Shown here one piece after another: positions 60,742-64,000 of a stretch of 64,000 nt of DNA (positions are counted from its first letter, which is position 1; every line of letters starts with the position of its first letter). The notes below the pieces were generated by a model. That model saw only the letters and a list, made by a program, of their open reading frames with translations, was not told the origin of the DNA and ran no database searches. The DNA comes from GAS188 sp044445965 (GTDB lineage: Bacteria > Pseudomonadota > Alphaproteobacteria > Rhizobiales > Beijerinckiaceae), in the NCBI GenBank assembly GCA_044445965.1, contig JBIOEJ010000007.1, positions 1 through 64,000 on the forward strand, given 5' to 3'. Both the position numbers and the translations under genes were made by a program.

Positions 60742-62064
60742 CTACGCCGGATTCTCCAGGCTGAAGGCGTCGGTCTGTTCGTCATAGGCGAAGACCTCGC
60801 CGTAACGGCCCCAGGAGACGGTGGCATGCAGCGTGTCTTTCGCGAATTCCGGCGACATATAGTCCTCGAGCTCCTCCTGGAATCGCGTCGCAGGTGCGTG
60901 GTGGCTGGGGCGCTCGTCGAGGACGCGGCGGATATGGCCGACGATCGGCACATAGGTCAGGAGGTGCTCGCCGAACAGGCGCTTGCGATCGTCGACCTCG
61001 CCATGCGCGAAGCGGCGCCCGGCCGGCGTGAGCCGGATGTCGCCTTCCTCGATTTCGGCGAAGCGCAGGAGCTGCAATGTCTCGGCAGCCGGGAAGAGGT
61101 CGTCGATCTCCATCTGCAGAGCTTGCGCGATGTGAGGCAGATCGGCCTTGCCGTCATAAGGCTTGGCGTCGACCGCCTCCAACAGGCCGGCCAGCGTGTT
61201 GCTGGACACATGCTTGAGGGCCATGCCGAGCCCCGTGCCCGGGAAGACGCCCTCGCGAGCCGGCTTGCCCGCCGTTCGCTTCGTCATGATCCCGTAGATG
61301 CGGTCGACGAGCTCGCGGAAGGCCGGCTCCATGCGGCTTCGCGGCCGGGGCAGGTCGACCTTGATCTCGGCGGCGATCCGCCCGGGATTTGAGGAGAAGA
61401 CCAGCACCCGGTCGCACATCAGCACGGCTTCCTCGATATTGTGGGTCACCATCAGGATCGACTTGATCGGCATCCGGCCTTCCGACCACAGATCGATGAG
61501 GTCGGTGCGCAAGGTCTCCGCCGTGAGCACATCGAGCGCCGAGAACGGCTCGTCCATCAACAGCACCTTCGGATGCACCACGAGGGCGCGCGCCAGGCCG
61601 ACCCGTTGACGCATGCCGCCGGACAGCTCCTTCGGATAGGCGTTCTCGAAGCCGTCGAGACCGATGAGGTCGATGGCCGCGAGCGCGCTCTTGCGCCGGT
61701 CGGCCGCCGGGACGCCGCGCGCCTCGAGCCCGATCTCCACATTCTCGAGAACCGTGAGCCATGGAAACAGCGCGAAGGACTGGAACACCATCGCGACGCC
61801 TTCGTTGCAACCCACTACCGGGGCGCCCCCGAAGGTGATGCTGCCGTCGGTCGGTCGCAGAAGGCCGGCGATCGAGCGCAGCAGCGTCGATTTGCCGGAG
61901 CCGGAGCGGCCGAGCAGACCGACGATCTCGCTCTCGCACAAGGTCATCTCCACCCCGTCCAGGACGACGAGATCCGGCGTCGATCCCTTATGGTAGAGGT
62001 GGCGCAGCCCCTTCACCTCGATGAGCGGCGCGCGGGTGCTGCTGGTCTGGGGGGTCATCAGCAT
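60742..62064 (-). CDS. ABC transporter ATPase, nitrate/sulfonate type with C-terminal AAA-associated domain
   Basis: A 440-residue protein. The first 270 residues are an ABC ATPase: Walker A GLLGRSGSGKSTLLRSIAGL, signature LSGGMRQRVGLARALVVHPKVLLMDEPFSALD and H-loop VTHNIEEA, most like the TauB/SsuB/NrtD group. The extra C-terminal 150 residues (DLPHIAQALQMEIDDLFPAAE … FLENPA-type ending) match the AAA-associated domain that occurs in some of these importers and may sense solute. The double permease gene follows upstream on the same strand, 75 bases away. The substrate is unknown. Confidence 0.92.
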   Translation of the reverse strand: MLMTPQTSSTRAPLIEVKGLRHLYHKGSTPDLVVLDGVEMTLCESEIVGLLGRSGSGKSTLLRSIAGLLRPTDGSITFGGAPVVGCNEGVAMVFQSFALFPWLTVLENVEIGLEARGVPAADRRKSALAAIDLIGLDGFENAYPKELSGGMRQRVGLARALVVHPKVLLMDEPFSALDVLTAETLRTDLIDLWSEGRMPIKSILMVTHNIEEAVLMCDRVLVFSSNPGRIAAEIKVDLPRPRSRMEPAFRELVDRIYGIMTKRTAGKPAREGVFPGTGLGMALKHVSSNTLAGLLEAVDAKPYDGKADLPHIAQALQMEIDDLFPAAETLQLLRFAEIEEGDIRLTPAGRRFAHGEVDDRKRLFGEHLLTYVPIVGHIRRVLDERPSHHAPATRFQEELEDYMSPEFAKDTLHATVSWGRYGEVFAYDEQTDAFSLENPA

Positions 62065-62139
62065 GATGGCTATGCCTCTTTCGGGAGTGGGCGCGGAAAG
62101 GGATTTCCGCCTCTCCGTGGATGCGGAGAGCGGCCTCGA

Positions 62140-63927
62140 TCAGTCGAGCCGCGTGCGTTCGGCGGCAAAGGCGTAGAGCTTGCGCCAGACGAAACGGTTG
62201 AAGACGATCACGAACACCGACATGGCCGTAATGCCGAGCACCACGCGTGGATAGTCGCCATCGGTGGTTGCCTGGGCGATATAGGCGCCGATGCCGCGGG
62301 CCTTCAGCGTCGTGTCGCCCCATTTGACGATCTCGGCGACGACGCTCGCATTCCAGGCGCCGCCCGAGGCGGTCAGCGCGCCGGTGACGTAGTAGGGGAA
62401 GATGCCCGGCAGGATGACTTTGCGCCACCAGTTCCAGGATCTGAGCCCCAGCACCGAGGCCGCTTCCTTGAGGTCGTTCGGGAAGACGCTCGCCCCGGCG
62501 ATGACATTGAAAAGGATGTACCATTGCGCGCCGAGCATGATGAGCAAGGTCAGCCAGATGTCCGGATTGAGGTCGAAGCGCACGATCACGATGACCGCGA
62601 TCGGGTAGAGGACATTCGCCGGGAAAGCCGCCAGGAACTGCGCCAGCGGCTGGACGCGCTCCGTCCAGGCCGGGCGCAATCCGACCCAGACGCCGATCGG
62701 TACCCAGATCAGCGTCGAGAGCGCGATGAGGGCGAGGACGCGCAGGAGCGTGAGCGAAGCAAGACCGAGCGCCGTCCATAGATCCGCGGCCGTGAGCGTC
62801 TCGCTGACGTAGCGGTAAGCGGTCCAAAATCCCCATGCGGCCGCCGCCAGCACGATCGCGATCCAGATCCAGTCGAGCGCCTTGGCGAGCAAGCTCCGCG
62901 GCGCGGCCGCGCTGGTGCCGCCGCCCGATCCTGGCGCTTGCCGCAGGCCGAGGCTCGGCAACCGCGCCATCGACAAGCCGCTCAGCGCCTCGCTCACCGG
63001 GCCGGTCACCGCATGGATCAGGCGCGTGCGCCGCGCGAGGTCGTAGATCCAGGATCTCGGGCGTGACTGGCTGGCCGTCGTCTCGACCCGGAATTTGTCG
63101 GCCCAGGCGACGATCGGGCGGAAGAGGAATTGGTCGTAAAGGAGAATGACGATCGCCATGGCGCCGACTGCGTAGAGCACGGCCTTGACGTCCGCCTGAT
63201 CGATGGCGAGCGAGAGATAGGCGCCGATGCCCGGCAGCTTGATCGTCGTGTCGCCGACCGAGATCGCTTCCGACGCCACGATGAAGAACCAGGCGCCGGA
63301 CATCGACAGCATCGTATTCCAGACGAGGCCCGGCGTCGCAAAGGGCACTTCGAGCCGCCAGAAGCGCTGCCAGCCGGTCAGCCGCAGCGACAGCGATACC
63401 TCCTCCAGGTCTCGGGGTACGGCGCGTAGCGACTGGTAGAAGCTGAAGGCCATGTTCCAGACCTGCGCGTCGAAGATCGCGAAGATCACGGCGAGCTCGG
63501 CGCCGAGCTGGCTTTGGGGGAACAGGCCGAGGAAGAACGTGACCGTGAAGGTGAGGAAGCCGAGCACCGGGATCGACTGCAAGATGTCGAGCGAAGGGAG
63601 GATGACGATCTCGGCCTTGCGGCTCTTGGCGGCAAGCGTCGCGAAGATGAAGGTGAAGAGCAGCGAGGCAATGACACCCGCGAACATGCGCAACACCGTG
63701 CGCAACGCATAGGCGGGCAGGTTCCAGGGATCGAGCGTGATCGGCGCGATGTCGAGATTGGCCATCGGCGCCGTCATCTGCCGGCCGCCTGCGACCACCA
63801 GCACGAGCCCCGCGAGGATCAGCGCGATTGCCGCCACATCATATTGGTTGGGGAAGAATCCACGGCGCTCGACGGCGCCGGTCGCGCGATATCCCGACAA
63901 CCCGGCGGCTTTCGAGAACTCTCTCAT
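62140..63927 (-). CDS. ABC transporter permease with two fused permease domains
   Basis: A 595-residue protein with two BPD-type permease domains, each of about six helices. EAA-like loops are EEVSLSLRLTGWQRFWRLEVPFATPGLVWNTML near 180 and KEAASVLGLRSWNWWRKVILPGIFPYYVTGAL near 500. A linker of about 70 polar residues near 300–350 joins them. Most importers use two copies of a single-domain permease, so this is an intramolecular duplication. It partners the ATPase gene downstream. No substrate-binding protein is seen; the operon may continue past the window end. Confidence 0.92.
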   Translation of the reverse strand: MREFSKAAGLSGYRATGAVERRGFFPNQYDVAAIALILAGLVLVVAGGRQMTAPMANLDIAPITLDPWNLPAYALRTVLRMFAGVIASLLFTFIFATLAAKSRKAEIVILPSLDILQSIPVLGFLTFTVTFFLGLFPQSQLGAELAVIFAIFDAQVWNMAFSFYQSLRAVPRDLEEVSLSLRLTGWQRFWRLEVPFATPGLVWNTMLSMSGAWFFIVASEAISVGDTTIKLPGIGAYLSLAIDQADVKAVLYAVGAMAIVILLYDQFLFRPIVAWADKFRVETTASQSRPRSWIYDLARRTRLIHAVTGPVSEALSGLSMARLPSLGLRQAPGSGGGTSAAAPRSLLAKALDWIWIAIVLAAAAWGFWTAYRYVSETLTAADLWTALGLASLTLLRVLALIALSTLIWVPIGVWVGLRPAWTERVQPLAQFLAAFPANVLYPIAVIVIVRFDLNPDIWLTLLIMLGAQWYILFNVIAGASVFPNDLKEAASVLGLRSWNWWRKVILPGIFPYYVTGALTASGGAWNASVVAEIVKWGDTTLKARGIGAYIAQATTDGDYPRVVLGITAMSVFVIVFNRFVWRKLYAFAAERTRLD

Positions 63928-64000
63928 GGCCGATCCCTATTCGCTGACCACTCGCGGCCGGTTGCCGTCGTTTGCGCTGGACCAAAGCCTTCGGAATTGC

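Noticed and set aside
63928..64000. Possible start of a further gene at the window end
   Set aside because: Only 73 bases remain upstream of the permease gene; no start, stop or conserved sequence can be judged.

Overview
The window reads as chromosomal DNA of a GC-rich alphaproteobacterium, most likely order Hyphomicrobiales (Rhizobiales). The grounds are an argS–SPOR–nagZ–scpAB–tatABC–serS–surE–pcm–nlpD-like gene run, the cell-cycle pair ctrA and sciP, a PmtA-type phosphatidylethanolamine methyltransferase, and several intergenic palindromes of the kind scattered through rhizobial genomes. I saw no rRNA, tRNA, CRISPR array, transposase or integrase. Genus cannot be fixed from the sequence alone.

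Layout. 1–15.9 kb: housekeeping, all on the plus strand: a cut-off membrane protein, an RluA-type pseudouridine synthase, the ATP12 chaperone, argS, a SPOR protein, nagZ, scpAB, tatABC, serS, surE, pcm and a LysM/LytM lipoprotein, closed by a strong hairpin terminator. 16–21 kb: minus-strand genes for a phosphodiester glycosidase, a GST, PmtA, MnmA and an amidase. 21–25.1 kb: sciP, paiB, a UPF0104 membrane protein, fliJ and ctrA. 25–29.9 kb: a DUF1194 protein, a cyclopropane-fatty-acid synthase, a DUF1028 protein, a glycosyltransferase and a VOC protein. 30–37.5 kb: first polysaccharide block (GMC oxidoreductase, glycosyltransferase and aldo/keto reductase in one overlapping operon; a Tat-exported GH10 glycosidase; a Wzx-type flippase with a small coupled ORF). 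37.8–40.1 kb: metY-metA. 40.4–49.9 kb: an unusual carrier-protein region. 49.9–56.8 kb: second polysaccharide block (Wzy-like polymerase, Wzz/BY-kinase-like fusion, WcaJ-type initiating transferase, CelD-like acetyltransferase). 57–64 kb: hydantoinase/oxoprolinase A and B, then an ABC transporter ATPase and a double permease.

The most interesting part is 43.2–49.9 kb, between the two polysaccharide blocks. One arm has a carrier protein, an AMP-forming ligase and an SDR reductase in an overlapping operon. The other has an atypical seryl-tRNA-synthetase homologue of the amino acid:[carrier protein] ligase type, an acyl-CoA-dehydrogenase-like flavoenzyme, a small coupled ORF, and a divergent second carrier protein with a recognisable sigma70-type promoter. 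The parts resemble those needed to load an amino acid on a phosphopantetheine arm and oxidise it there. The biological role of such aaRS-like ligases is, to my knowledge, unresolved. The neighbouring polysaccharide genes suggest, by inference only, that the product may modify an envelope polymer or lipid.

At least six intergenic palindromic or tandem repeat elements occur, two of them copies of the same family 7 kb apart. Several lie at gene ends, where they could act as terminators, and one forms the leader of a gene.
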